Shown: positions 12,800-22,679 of the stretch, in pieces
How the letters are laid out: every line of letters begins with the position of its first letter
How positions within the stretch are numbered: the first letter of the stretch is position 1
Assembly (NCBI RefSeq): GCF_028009165.1
Contig: NC_079245.1
Coordinates: 3,534,001-3,598,000 of the forward strand
DNA from: Akanthomyces muscarius
Taxonomy: Eukaryota > Ascomycota > Sordariomycetes > Hypocreales > Cordycipitaceae
Direction of reading: 5' to 3'
Length of the DNA: 64,000 nt
Position numbers and translations under genes: made by a program
Notes under the pieces: generated by a model
Database searches by the model: none
What the model saw: only the letters and a program-made list of their open reading frames with translations
What the model was told of the DNA's origin: nothing

Positions 12800-14293
12800 T
12801 CACCGAAAGCCCTCTCTCCAAATCAGGGGCAGAAACACCACACACGCCTTGGCCAGGATGAGCACGGCGTCAATCATGGCAATCGGGGCCTTGAGCACAC
12901 CCAGCGGCCCGGGCCCGCTGGTGATTGTCTCGATAAAGTGCATCCAGATGCCGACAAAGGCGACGGAGAAAAAGTGGTACGCCAGAACCACCGGCCGGTG
13001 GATGATGCCGCCGAGCATGCCGCAGGGCCCGTCGGTGATGCCGCGGCGAAAGTACTCGAAGCAGCCCATGCGGAGGGCGTGCAGCTGGGGATCGTCGGCG
13101 GCGAAGAGGGCGTAGAGGGCCTGGGCGAGGACGTTGAGGATGGCCGTGTAGTTCTTGCGGCGCCAGTAGAGCGTGTGCAGGGCGGCCTGGACGGCGCCAT
13201 CGTCGCCGAGGCTCGGCACGCGCGCCGGGTGCAGCAGCTCGGCGAGCAGCACGGCGTCGTTGAAGGCGACCGTCATGCCGGCGCCAGTGAGCGGGTGCCG
13301 CATGTTGATGGCGTCGCCGAGCACCACCATGCCGCGCGGCGTCTGCTGCGTCGGCGGCAGCCAGCTGTTGGGCATGCTGCGCAGCTTGCCGTCGGCGAGG
13401 GCGGCGAGGGCCGTGGGCTGCACGGCCTTGGGGAGGGCGGGGATGGCGTGGTTGGCGAGGTAGTTCTTGACGCCGCCGGCCGCGGGCGCCGCCTCGGGGA
13501 TGCCGTGCGGCACGTCAAACAGCGCGCGCGTCTCGTGCGTGCCAATCTGGTACAGCAGGATCGGGTAGGCGTCGCCGATGATGACATGGCCGTAACCGGG
13601 CGCGGGGAGGCTGGCGTCGTGGAGCTCCAGGGCGTAAAACTTGGACCGCGCGACGGGCTTCGTCGTCGTCACCTCTTTGCGGAACTTGGAGTCGTAGCCG
13701 TCGGCGATGATGGTGAGCTGGCCAAAGAAGTAGTCGGGCGTCTTGACGCGCGTCTCGGGGTCTGTCGTGCGCGTCTCGACGCCGAGGATGTGGTCCGAGT
13801 GCTCGCCGCGGACCGTCTTGACGACTTCGGTCTCGCGGACGGTGATGTTGGGGTGGGCGAGGCAGGCGCGACGCAGCTGCATGATGAAGCGGCCGTGGTG
13901 GAAGCCCTTGCCGATCTCGCGCTTGCCCTCCTTGCCGGAGCCGGACCACTGGTGCGGGACGCCGCCGCGGTCGTCCATGGTCGGGTAGGGGATGAGCACG
14001 TCGGTGCCCTGGTAGATGACGTTGTAGCCGCGGCAGGTGATGCTGTCAATGTCCTCGACGCAGTGGCCGAGGCCGAGCTTCTTGAGCGCCTGGATGCCGC
14101 CTGGCTGCAGCAGCTCGCCGACGATGCGGTCCGGCTCCTGCATCCAGCGCTCGAGGAGCAGCACGGAGCGGCCCTGCTCGGCGAGGGAGTAGGCGGCCGC
14201 GCAGCCAAAGATGCCAGCGCCGACGACGACGACGTCGGCTTCGTGGTGCGTCTCCCGCTGGAGGCGCCTTGCCTCGACTGCATCGGTGGCCAT
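12800..14293 (-). CDS. erg1: Squalene epoxidase (squalene monooxygenase)
   Basis: FAD-dependent epoxidation of squalene to 2,3-oxidosqualene, the first oxygen-requiring step of ergosterol synthesis, in the ER membrane; target of allylamine antifungals. Single exon, 497 residues from MATDAVEARR, a normal fungal length. The Rossmann FAD motif is near the N-terminus (VVVVGAGIFGCAAAYSLAEQ, about residues 17-36), followed by GELLQPGG; the DG-type motif IIADGYDSKFRK lies mid-protein, and the second FAD motif is GDAINMRHPLTGAGMTVAFND. Two hydrophobic C-terminal segments (YFRRGITDGPCGMLGG onward and the last 30 residues) fit membrane attachment. The frame stays open upstream to about 14509 but contains no earlier ATG. 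A TATA-like element lies about 125 bp upstream. Confidence 0.95.
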   Translation of the reverse strand: MATDAVEARRLQRETHHEADVVVVGAGIFGCAAAYSLAEQGRSVLLLERWMQEPDRIVGELLQPGGIQALKKLGLGHCVEDIDSITCRGYNVIYQGTDVLIPYPTMDDRGGVPHQWSGSGKEGKREIGKGFHHGRFIMQLRRACLAHPNITVRETEVVKTVRGEHSDHILGVETRTTDPETRVKTPDYFFGQLTIIADGYDSKFRKEVTTTKPVARSKFYALELHDASLPAPGYGHVIIGDAYPILLYQIGTHETRALFDVPHGIPEAAPAAGGVKNYLANHAIPALPKAVQPTALAALADGKLRSMPNSWLPPTQQTPRGMVVLGDAINMRHPLTGAGMTVAFNDAVLLAELLHPARVPSLGDDGAVQAALHTLYWRRKNYTAILNVLAQALYALFAADDPQLHALRMGCFEYFRRGITDGPCGMLGGIIHRPVVLAYHFFSVAFVGIWMHFIETITSGPGPLGVLKAPIAMIDAVLILAKACVVFLPLIWREGFR

Positions 14294-14412
14294 GACGGCG
14301 AGTTTGCGTATGCGTGTGTGCGTCTGCTGCTGTTGCTCGTCGGAGGAGATTGAGGCTCTCGTTATCGTTTCGTTGGGAGAGGAGGAGGAGGAGGGGGGTG
14401 GCGAGGATGTTG

Positions 14413-14421
14413 ATGTATATA
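14413..14421 (-). promoter_or_regulatory. TATA-like element of erg1
   Basis: On the minus strand the sequence reads CTATATACA, about 125 bp before the erg1 ATG, a plausible core-promoter position. Assigned by sequence alone. Confidence 0.4.
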
Positions 14422-14738
14422 GGGAACAAGAGTCGGTGTCTTCCGCGGCGGTCCCCCAAATAGAAACGACGAATAGGAAGCGGACAATTTCAAGAAAAGC
14501 AGCCTGCAATGAGAAGAGAAGATGGGGCCCAGGTCATGACGGAAGGAAAAGCATGTGGAAACTGGGGGGCGATGAACTGATAAGTTGCCCTAGATTTTTT
14601 TTCGTCTTGTCCCGGTTTGCTGTTGGCCTCGGGGCCCCTCTGGACCAAGTGGGTGTGGCACACGCCACCGAGCCTTGCAGGTACTTGTCCCGCATACGAA
14701 TACTGGCGGCGACGGCGGTCAATCGGCAGATTCCCTCA

Positions 14739-14770
14739 GGTACCTACTAGGTAGAGAGGTAGTAGGTACC
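14739..14770. repeat. 11-bp perfect inverted repeat (hairpin)
   Basis: Arms ggtacctacta and tagtaggtacc flank a 10-nt loop. It resembles the GGTACCTA/TAGGTACC palindromes I recall being scattered through sordariomycete intergenic DNA. No oligo-T follows, and it lies upstream of erg1, so it is not a terminator. Confidence 0.75.
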
Positions 14771-15457
14771 CCTTTTGAGGTGGCGCTAGATGCACTCGCT
14801 CATGGCCTGTTTTTCAGACCAAGATTGACTTCAATACAAATAGCGTCTAGCCGACAGACCCAGCTACAGTGTTAATTCAACAAGAATTATTCTCCTGCCC
14901 ACCCTTTCCATCGATGCTGCCAGCTCGTCTGCTGCCAAAAATCGTGACCCTGGAAGCCAGCTGGCCAGCAATCTGCAGCCTCGCTCTAGCGTCGTGCCCG
15001 GCGGGGCGGCTCCCCTACCCTACCCGCACACGAACAAAGGGTCCCAAGACATTGAAGAGGCTGCTCAGTGTTGTGCCAAAAGAACCGGGATAATTCAGTT
15101 CAGAAAGTGGAAACATGCTGCAGCATTCTCATACCATCTTCACATGCTTGTTTTGTTTTGTTTTGGTTGATTCGTAACTCAGCTGCATAACGTAGCTCTG
15201 TGCCTGTTTCATTGCATCCGCATTTTCATCTCGTTTTCGGACAGATCCGAGCAACTGCCGCCACGTACTCGTATTGCGCTGCCAGCCTCACCAGAAACGC
15301 CATTTTCAAGTGTTTAATGATGATGATTTTCGTACATCTCTGCTCTAAATCCGTTGCCCAAAAAGGCTCTATAGTCGATATCTGCGACAATGCTAATTGT
15401 ACAACTGCGAACCTCATTCAGCTCGCAATCAATGGTATATACACGGGTGCTGAGCCC

Positions 15458-18151
15458 TCACGCATCCACACTGATATGCGCGATGCCACCCTTTTGCAAC
15501 GCAGACGCCGTCCACGGACTGGAATGCGCTCTTCTGACGGCTCTTTTTGCGAGCTTCTTTTTTTGCCATTCCAAGGCTGTGGCGGCATCCTTTCCTTTGG
15601 CTGCCTCCTCCACCACCTGCATAATCATGTCCGCAATGGTGGCCTGATATCCACCTTCGTGACGACTTTCTTCATTATGCTCCAGTGCTTGCTGCAAACT
15701 TTCCGCAAGCCGCAGCTCGCGGTTCAGTGCGCTATCCTCACACTCGCCGGTATCGCCTGCGTCCATCTTCGTGGCCGCTCGTTTCGCAAGCTCTCTGATT
15801 CCAAACTTGATGCTTTCCTTGCACAGTCTGGTTCCGTGCCAAAACGGCCGGTCAGAGACAAACTCGGATACCAGCCGTTGCGCCGCATCGTATCGATGAG
15901 TCGCGATATATATATAAAGCAGTTTCGCGAAACAATATCCATTGTACGCAAGCTTGCCATGGCCCAGCTGCTTCACCCCCAGCTGCAAAATGTCGTGGCC
16001 CGCGTAGAGATCCTTCTCCACCACCTTTTGCACAGCAAGCGTATAGATGTCAGCCGGGATAACGCATCCACATTCCACAGCCCGAGAAAGCAGACCCCTA
16101 ATGTCGCTGCTTTGCCTGCTTTCAATCTCCTTGGCAAGAAACCTGTGCAATGCGACGGTGGTGTCTTTTCCATGGCCGCGGGCACGCTCCAGCAGTCGAA
16201 GAGCTGGTTCCGCATTGCCGCCATTGGCTTGTGTATGTGCTTCTAGCGCCAGTTCAAAGCTGAATTCGCAAACGTCTCGAGACTTTGACAGTGCGGCCTC
16301 AAATACAAGGCAGGCCTTGTCCCAAAGCCCGCTTTCCGTCAGCTCCGCCATCCGTCTGCTAAGATCTCCCCGGCGGTGTTTGGCTTCGTGGCCACTACCA
16401 TCCATTTGTGGCAGTGACATGACCTTGGCTAGTCTGGTCCATAGCTTTTGCACGTTAGCCTTGCTGAAACGCAAATGTCCTCGGCAGGTTTTCTTCCACT
16501 CAGTGGCAAAGTCAAAGTCAACCTTGAGACCATGCGCGAGACAATATTCTAGCCACGTCATCATGCCCTCAATGTCATGATAGTAAGCATACCCATTCAG
16601 CACAGTAAAGGCCCAATCGGTTCGGAGCTTCATGTCGTATGTTTCTGCAGCGTATTTAAGCCAGCGGCCTAGCTCCTCAACATCATGCATCTTGGCGAAA
16701 ACGTCTGTAACACGGCGCAGATGCCCTTGAAACTCCATAGATGAAGGCTTCGTGCACCTCTTGAGGTCTCGCAGTGAGTCGAACAATGTATCGCAGGCAC
16801 CCAGAGTCACCTGTTGCGTCATAAGGGCAGCCTGAAGGGCAAAATCAGTCTCAACTTTGTCTCCCTTTAGCCGACGTAGCACATCCATTTCGCCGTCGAT
16901 GAGCCGCGTTTGCCCGGCTGTACAGGCGGCGATGACCACCTCTCTTCTGATGTCGTATTCCAGCTCCGGCATCTTCATATCCGCGAATAGGCCAGCAGAT
17001 TTGAGCATGCTGTACTCCTTGATTGCAAGGCTGGAGCAGTGGGCGCTCTGTACTTTGATAAGTTCCTGAACAAGTTGCCCATCTTTCCACACGAGAGCTT
17101 GCTCTGGTTGCGTAAAGAATGCTATGATGTTTCTTGAGACCTCTATAGCATCCTCTGGCCGATGTTCGTCCATCCAGGCAAGGAATCGAGCAAGTATTGT
17201 GACAAGAGATCGTTTCAAAAAGAGCGACGCTTGCAACACTGCTCTCATTTCATCTGCAGTCAGGTCCACAGAATATTTGAGCAGGTTGACAACGACATCT
17301 TTCAGTATTTCTCGGAAGGACCGTCGGGTGCCGTTGTGAGTTCCAACCCCTTGCAGAGCTGCCACCGCTGTACCGAATGTGTGCGATTGTTCTTGATTCG
17401 TGTTGGGCTGCTCTGGTAGAGCTTGAACCGCCTCGATCAGAGCTGCCACGGCGTCGTTATACTCCACAGAGGCTTCTTTACTATCTCGTGGGGTAACCCT
17501 CAGGTGATCGTATTCAAGTCTGTGACTGGGCAACGCTGAGTTGTTTTGCGTGGAGACTCTCGAGATGGTGATCGGACGGGTGGTAGCTGGAGCCTCGCTC
17601 GCGCCTAGCCCAACAGCCATAAGCTCAGCAATCTGGTCAACCGTAGCGGGGTTTCTTTGTAATTTCTTGAGCGCCGTAGAGCGCTTGGCCCTTGGAGCTT
17701 CGTAAGACCTCCGTCCAGAAGCCATGACCTCAGCAATATGCACAAGGGGTATGTATTCATTTTGAACCTTTCGGAGCGGCGCATCGCGTTCAGCAGCTCG
17801 AGACTCGGGGAGGCTGTCCGCGACGCCAGAGACGTTCATATTGTCGACTTCTTTTGTTTTTTCTCGGCGGTACGGGTTCCTGCGCGCGCGTGACTGGGTA
17901 ATGAAAGACTCGGGCTCGAGCTTGGCCAAGTGAGCCTCTAAATCGAAGGGTTCAAGCGCCACGGCCGCCTCGGCACCGCGGTTCGCCTTGGCGGCGTGGA
18001 TCTTTCGGGCATTGTCGACGGCGGCACGGGCAATCTTGATGCGGCGGCGGCGCTCCTCTGCGAGCAGGACGACAGAGAAGGAGGTCGTGAACAGAACGCC
18101 GCGCAGGGTGTTGATGGCCGTCTTAGAGAGCGCGGTACTTGAGGAAGCCAT
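15458..18151 (-). CDS. Large PPR-like helical-repeat protein, probably mitochondrial
   Basis: Single-exon 897-residue protein. It starts MASSSTALSKTAINTLRGVL with a hydrophobic stretch (about residues 15-30) and then RRRRIKIARAAVDNARKIHAAKA, a basic, acid-poor opening that suits a mitochondrial presequence or N-terminal anchor. From about residue 330 the sequence is a run of amphipathic helices with spacing like fungal pentatricopeptide or helical-repeat proteins (for example SFELALEAHTQANGGNAEPAL, RLLERARGHGKDTTVALHRF, GLLSRAVECGCVIPADIYTL). The repeats are diverged and I cannot number them reliably. An organellar RNA-processing or translation factor is the likeliest role by family analogy, but no specific orthologue is recognised. 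The start is supported by the ATG and a conserved-looking N-terminus. Confidence 0.75.
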   Translation of the reverse strand: MASSSTALSKTAINTLRGVLFTTSFSVVLLAEERRRRIKIARAAVDNARKIHAAKANRGAEAAVALEPFDLEAHLAKLEPESFITQSRARRNPYRREKTKEVDNMNVSGVADSLPESRAAERDAPLRKVQNEYIPLVHIAEVMASGRRSYEAPRAKRSTALKKLQRNPATVDQIAELMAVGLGASEAPATTRPITISRVSTQNNSALPSHRLEYDHLRVTPRDSKEASVEYNDAVAALIEAVQALPEQPNTNQEQSHTFGTAVAALQGVGTHNGTRRSFREILKDVVVNLLKYSVDLTADEMRAVLQASLFLKRSLVTILARFLAWMDEHRPEDAIEVSRNIIAFFTQPEQALVWKDGQLVQELIKVQSAHCSSLAIKEYSMLKSAGLFADMKMPELEYDIRREVVIAACTAGQTRLIDGEMDVLRRLKGDKVETDFALQAALMTQQVTLGACDTLFDSLRDLKRCTKPSSMEFQGHLRRVTDVFAKMHDVEELGRWLKYAAETYDMKLRTDWAFTVLNGYAYYHDIEGMMTWLEYCLAHGLKVDFDFATEWKKTCRGHLRFSKANVQKLWTRLAKVMSLPQMDGSGHEAKHRRGDLSRRMAELTESGLWDKACLVFEAALSKSRDVCEFSFELALEAHTQANGGNAEPALRLLERARGHGKDTTVALHRFLAKEIESRQSSDIRGLLSRAVECGCVIPADIYTLAVQKVVEKDLYAGHDILQLGVKQLGHGKLAYNGYCFAKLLYIYIATHRYDAAQRLVSEFVSDRPFWHGTRLCKESIKFGIRELAKRAATKMDAGDTGECEDSALNRELRLAESLQQALEHNEESRHEGGYQATIADMIMQVVEEAAKGKDAATALEWQKKKLAKRAVRRAHSSPWTASALQKGGIAHISVDA

Positions 18152-18832
18152 TGGCGTGGTGACTCATGGCGCAAGCGCTATCGAATATTCGTACGTTTGG
18201 ATTGGCCCCAGAGCAGTTCGTTTCAAGGGCCGTGTCGAGGGACTGAAAATGGGCTGATGATGATGTATCGGGCAGGGCAGGACGAAAGCAGGCGATAATT
18301 ATTCTGGGGCGGCATTTCCTCGGCAAAGCCCACGCCACCCAGCTGTAACTTTGCGACCTGCTGGTCAGTGGTAGCTGGGCAATGAAACAAAAATATCAAT
18401 TTCAATAACTGACATCACTAATTGACGATAATGTGCATCGGACCTGAGTTGCTGTTTTTTTTATGTGCGTGCAACGTGACAGTGGTTAAGAACACGCTGA
18501 AGGCAGCGTGTACTTCTCGGCCGTTGTAGTAGCTGCAAGCCTTGTAGGCTCTGTAAGAGCCCATATTACAGCGCATTTACAACCTCCGTTTATACCTTTG
18601 CACCATTCTTTATTCATCCCGCAGATTTATTTTTAAGGGGGTAAGTTATGACCAAAAAGTTCATTTTGTACCAACTCGCTAATGAGCAGCCTACTTTGGC
18701 CTGGAAGATGCTTGTCATTTGATGCTAAGAATCTGCGGCTGCAAGGCAACTGCTTCGTACCGGCTGCTTGCTGCTCGGCATCGGCTTGAATTAGGCCAAG
18801 CCTTTACTTTGGGAGAGGCTTTTATAATACGA

Positions 18833-18839
18833 CCGACCT
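18833..18839 (+). promoter_or_regulatory. TATA-like element upstream of the AKR gene
   Basis: The sequence tataata lies 33 bp before the upstream-ORF ATG and 254 bp before the AKR ATG, so a transcript starting 30-60 bp downstream would carry or begin near the upstream ORF. Confidence 0.35.
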
Positions 18840-18871
18840 GTAAAATAGTACTACACTGAACCTTTTTCTCC

Positions 18872-19039
18872 ATGTCTGAGGCAGATGAAGTATGTGTACC
18901 CCTGCCGAGGTTGGACTGGCAGGAGCACCTGCCCGCTTATACCAAGAGCTATGGCATTGCGACCAGTGGTATCTTTCTGTTTTTGAACTGTGGCCTCAAG
19001 CACCAGCTCGCTCTGCCAACTGAGCTGACCAAGGCATGA
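18872..19039 (+). other. 55-codon upstream ORF before the aldo-keto reductase
   Basis: ATG-to-TGA frame beginning MSEADEVCVPLPRLDWQEHL. It ends 53 bp before the AKR ATG and is in a different frame, with no donor site that would splice it on. It could be a translated upstream ORF dampening AKR expression, a tiny gene, or chance. The peptide has no recognised relatives. Confidence 0.35.
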
Positions 19040-19092
19040 TAACTGAGTATCCTTAAACCTGAAAACTACGGCTAATTCGTCCAGTCCTCAAC

Positions 19093-20519
19093 ATGCCCGC
19101 CGACTTCCCTCCTGCACCACCGCCGATGTCCAATCTCGGCCGATACAGGCTGCTCTCCCCAACTGCTTCCGTATGGGTCAGTCCTATATGTCTTGGAGCC
19201 ATGAACTTTGGAGACAGTTGGACGCAGTGGCTTGGTGAATGTACCATAGAAACGACAGAGGAGATCTTGGATTACTTTTACGAGCAAGTGAGTCTCGCAG
19301 CGGCGTGTGAGTGGCTGGGGACCTGTGCTGATAGATTTAGGGCGGCAACTTCATTGACACCGCAAACAACTATCAGTGTGGGGAGAGTGAAATGCGACTT
19401 GGCGAGTGGATGAAGAGGCGTGGTAACCGCGATGAGATGGGTGAGTAGCTAGACCCGACCAACATCCACTGCGCCGTGGCCGACGGCCTGTACTTACATA
19501 TTTTCCTAGTGATTTCTACCAAGTACACCACGGCCTTCGTGCCTCGGGAGGGCGATGCCAGAATCAAGATCAATCTGAATGGCTGTGGATCAAAGAGCCT
19601 CCAGGCTTCCGTTGCGGCCAGTTTGGAGAAACTGCAGACGCATTACATTGATCTGGTGACAAACTCAAAAACAGAAACCCTGAGACAAACTTGTGGACTG
19701 ACTATTTTCTATAGCTCTACGTTCACTGGTGGGACTACAGTACATCTATACCAGAATTGATGCAGGCTCTAAACAGCCTCGTAGTCAGCGGTAAAGTGCT
19801 GTATCTCGGTATCAGTGACGCCCCGGCATGGATAGCTAGGTATGAAGCATTTATTTTCTCTACAGTGGCCAGTACTTGTCTAACTTATCTTAGTAAAGCA
19901 AACGAATACGCTAGAAACCACGGCATGTGCCAATTCAGTGTCTATCAAGGCCAATGGTCAGCCGCCCATCGTGACTTTGAGCGCGACATCATTCCTATGT
20001 GTCGAGCTGAGGGCATGGCGCTTGCCCCGTGGGGCTCTCTCGGCGGTGGCAAATTCAGGAACGCAGAGCAGCGCAACGCTCAAGCAGGCACAGTGAGCCA
20101 AGAGTATACTGAAGAGGAGACAAAGGTTACTGCCGCACTTGAGGCTGTCGCAAGGCGCAAAAACGCGACTCCCATCGGCGTCGCCATTGCCTATGTCATG
20201 CACAAAGCGCCCTACGTCTTTCCTGTGCTCAGTGGGCGCAAGGTTGAGCACGTCAAGGGAAACATTGACGCCCTTAGTATTGAATTGAGTCCGGTGGATA
20301 TCAAGGAAATTGAGGGTGCTGCACCGTTTGATCTCGGATTCCCAAACAACTTTCTTTGGGGTAGAGAAGTTCCCACAGCGCAAGGCAACGTGAAATTCGC
20401 CGTCCTCGGGGGCAATTATGACCATGTTGAAGACACCAAGGTATGCCGCACGTCTTTCCTCTGCAGCTCCCCTACTAACTGGATTGTAGCCCATCAGGCC
20501 GGCCAAGGCAGCAGAGTAG
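19093..20519 (+). CDS. Aldo-keto reductase, aryl-alcohol dehydrogenase / norsolorinic acid reductase type
   Basis: NADPH-dependent reductase of the AKR9-like group, which acts on aryl aldehydes or polyketide ketones. Six exons (19093-19287, 19341-19440, 19510-19655, 19715-19839, 19894-20440, 20490-20519) give 380 residues, the usual size. The catalytic tetrad is intact: Asp and Tyr in [17 protein letters not shown], Lys in VISTKYT, His in LYVHWWD. Later motifs also fit: [29 protein letters not shown] and [18 protein letters not shown]. Introns are 49-69 bp. The last exon adds only nine codons; if the last intron were kept, the frame stays open for 78 more codons. No polyketide synthase or other pathway gene lies nearby, so this is more likely a general detoxification enzyme than a cluster member. 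Confidence 0.9.
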
Positions 20520-20907
20520 GTCTTTCGCTCACACTTGAATCGATGGCAGCTGGAGACGACTCCATAGAGGAGGGCGTAATGAAGGCTTATGGCCTTCTAT
20601 TCTATGTTGCATTCTGCATCTGGTCAGCTATAGACTGGCTGCCCGTGGTCGGAGGTCCTACATTTGTTCGTGTTTGAATCAGCATGCTGCGTTGTTGTTC
20701 TTGTTCTCCTACATGAACTGCTAGGTATCAACTTGTATATGCCCCTTCAAAAAATTCTGTTCAAACAAATGTTCATTCCTGCTCCAAGTACCCGAACGCC
20801 ATCTCGGCCACGTAAATAAAACAGATGATGCCAACCATCATGCGAGAGCGCACGACCCCTCTTCCTCATACAGCGCATTGAGCGCCACAGTGCTGCGTGA
20901 ATGTTCT
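20520..20907. other. Intergenic between convergent AKR and bub3
   Basis: 3'-UTR-like region. The AKR frame read through its last intron would extend to 20677. No separate gene seen. Confidence 0.6.
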
Positions 20908-22118
20908 CTATTTGGATCCCTTGCCCTTGGCCTCATTTTCTCCTAGCTCCCGGATAATCACCGAAGTCTGTCCCGCGCCGTTGTAGTCCTGCTGGCCCGT
21001 CTCAAAGCCCGGACACACACCAATAGCCAGGTACTTGCCATTGTTGGAAAAGGCCAGCGCCGCGACGCTGTTGGGCGACTTTTGGTACTGCTTTAATCTG
21101 CGCTTGGCCTCTGCGTCCCAGAGCGCGACGGTGCCGTCGCCGCCGCCCGAGGCAAACGTGCCGTGGACGCTATGAAAGGCGAGGGCGTTGACAGGGTAGA
21201 CGATGTCACCGTCGCCGTCCGGGGCTGGCTGCCGGTGGCACTTGAAGGCGTACTTGCGTGCCTGCGACTCGGCCGTGTCCTCGAACCACTCTACGGCGAC
21301 GCGGCCCTCGATGCTGCTCGTAGCGTAGCCCGCGTCATTGGGCATGCAGGCGAGAGCGCGCGTCAGGTACCGCAGCGACGACTCGCGCTGCTGCCAGGGC
21401 TTGAGGTCGGAACCGCTGCCTCCCTGAGTGAGCAGCGCCTTTATGGCGTCGAGGTCGTAGATGTTGATGATGCGGCCAGTCATGGCGACGACTACCTTGG
21501 AGGGGCTGATGGCGAGGGCCTGAGGCTTGCCGGGCAGAGAGACTCGGAGCGGCGTGCTGGATGGGTTCTCGGTATCGTGCAGATTCAAGCTGCAGTCCCA
21601 CGAGGCGGAGACGAGGATGCCGTGGTTTGCGCTGTAGCGGACGTTGCGGACTGGAGCGGCGTGCTTGCTGACGAGGACCTTTTCGCCGTTTGTGAGGTTA
21701 ATTCTGCAAACATGTTAGTGAACAAGAATTTATTATTGCGCGACGCGACAGCTGTCATGCAGCGGATAGTACTATACCTGTTGACGGCCCAGTCCATGCC
21801 CGCCGTGTATGCCTCGTCGTCGCTTGCGCCAAAGCATACATCCAGCACAGGCGCTCTGTGTTCATATGTGTTGGCAAGCTTGGCATCGCTGGCGCCATTG
21901 GATAGGTCGTATCGGTAGACATTCTTGTCCCAAGAAGCAACGAGCAGCTTCGTGCTAGACTCTGGCGCAAAGACGACAGCGGATACAGCGTCGCCAGGCG
22001 GCGGCGACAGCTCGACTTGTGTTGCTATTGAGCAAAGTTGTTAGCAAATCTGCTTCACCCCAAGTCGCAATCAAGGTAGTTCCATCAAGCGAGAGTGGCT
22101 ATACGTACCAGGAGCCAT
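20908..22118 (-). CDS. bub3: Spindle checkpoint protein BUB3 (WD40 propeller)
   Basis: Kinetochore protein that binds MELT repeats and recruits Bub1/BubR1 in the spindle assembly checkpoint. Three exons: a 10-nt first exon (22109-22118, ATG GCT CCT G), 21778-22024 and 20908-21703, totalling 350 residues. WD40 blades are visible (KLLVASWDKNVYRYD, APVRNVRYSANHGILVSASWD, FASGGGDGTVALWD), and the Bub3 signature is present as SSIEGRVAVEWFEDTAESQA followed by KYAFKCHR. The C-terminal blade carries FSNNGKYLAIG. The minimal first exon followed by an 84-bp intron means simple ORF finding would miss the start. Head-to-head with the eIF2-alpha gene. Confidence 0.94.
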
Positions 22119-22679
22119 GTTATTGCTCAATGTTTTATTTGACAGCTCCCCAAATGTACCGACGAGCTCCAGATGCCAATGTCCAAAGTTGCGCCTAGCT
22201 GCTGTTTACTTTCGCGGAGAGTCACGTGCAGATAGCTGCTGCTGCTCATTCGAAGCTGGCGAAAAATGCCTGTGGCACTTTTTGCCGATTATGACCGCCT
22301 TTCCCATCAGCCACACCCCGCCACCCCACCATCTGAGGACGGGTTTGCGTCCAATTTGTGTGTCAAAATTGTGCTTTGTGCTATAAATCCAACGCTTCGC
22401 CAAACAGCCTCGGTGTGCCGAATACGCGACGTTTGACCACTGACAAATCCACGCCGGTCAAAGCTCTCTACTCTCGCAAGTCGACAAGGGACGAATCTGG
22501 ACCTAGCAATTTTGGGTGCCACTTTCACCTTCAGACAGCACAACCGGAAAAAAAGAGGGTGACTCTTAGTTCCGTACCCCACTGGAGACTCTCGTGCCCA
22601 ACATCTCTCGACGACACCTTGACTTTTCGTATCTTTCAACGCTTTGTGACTGCCAAAGGGAGACGACAATACCGCCAAG
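22119..22679. promoter_or_regulatory. Shared divergent promoter of bub3 and the eIF2-alpha gene
   Basis: 561 bp between two opposite ATGs. Contains CT-rich sequence toward the eIF2-alpha start; no clear TATA box. No gene seen. Confidence 0.5.

Larger units (their letters stand above)
14294..15457. other. Intergenic: erg1 promoter and downstream of the 15458 gene
   Basis: Holds the erg1 upstream region, a TATA-like element and a perfect inverted repeat at 14739-14770. No gene seen. Confidence 0.6.
18152..19092. other. Divergent promoter region between the 15458 gene and the AKR gene
   Basis: Contains a TATA-like element at 18833 and a 55-codon upstream ORF (18872-19039), listed separately. 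Otherwise nothing recognised. Confidence 0.6.

Noticed and set aside
12767..14353. 528-codon open frame antisense to erg1
   Set aside because: Produced by the high third-position GC of erg1; composition is Gly/Ala/Val/Arg-rich and resembles no protein, whereas the opposite strand is a clear squalene epoxidase.
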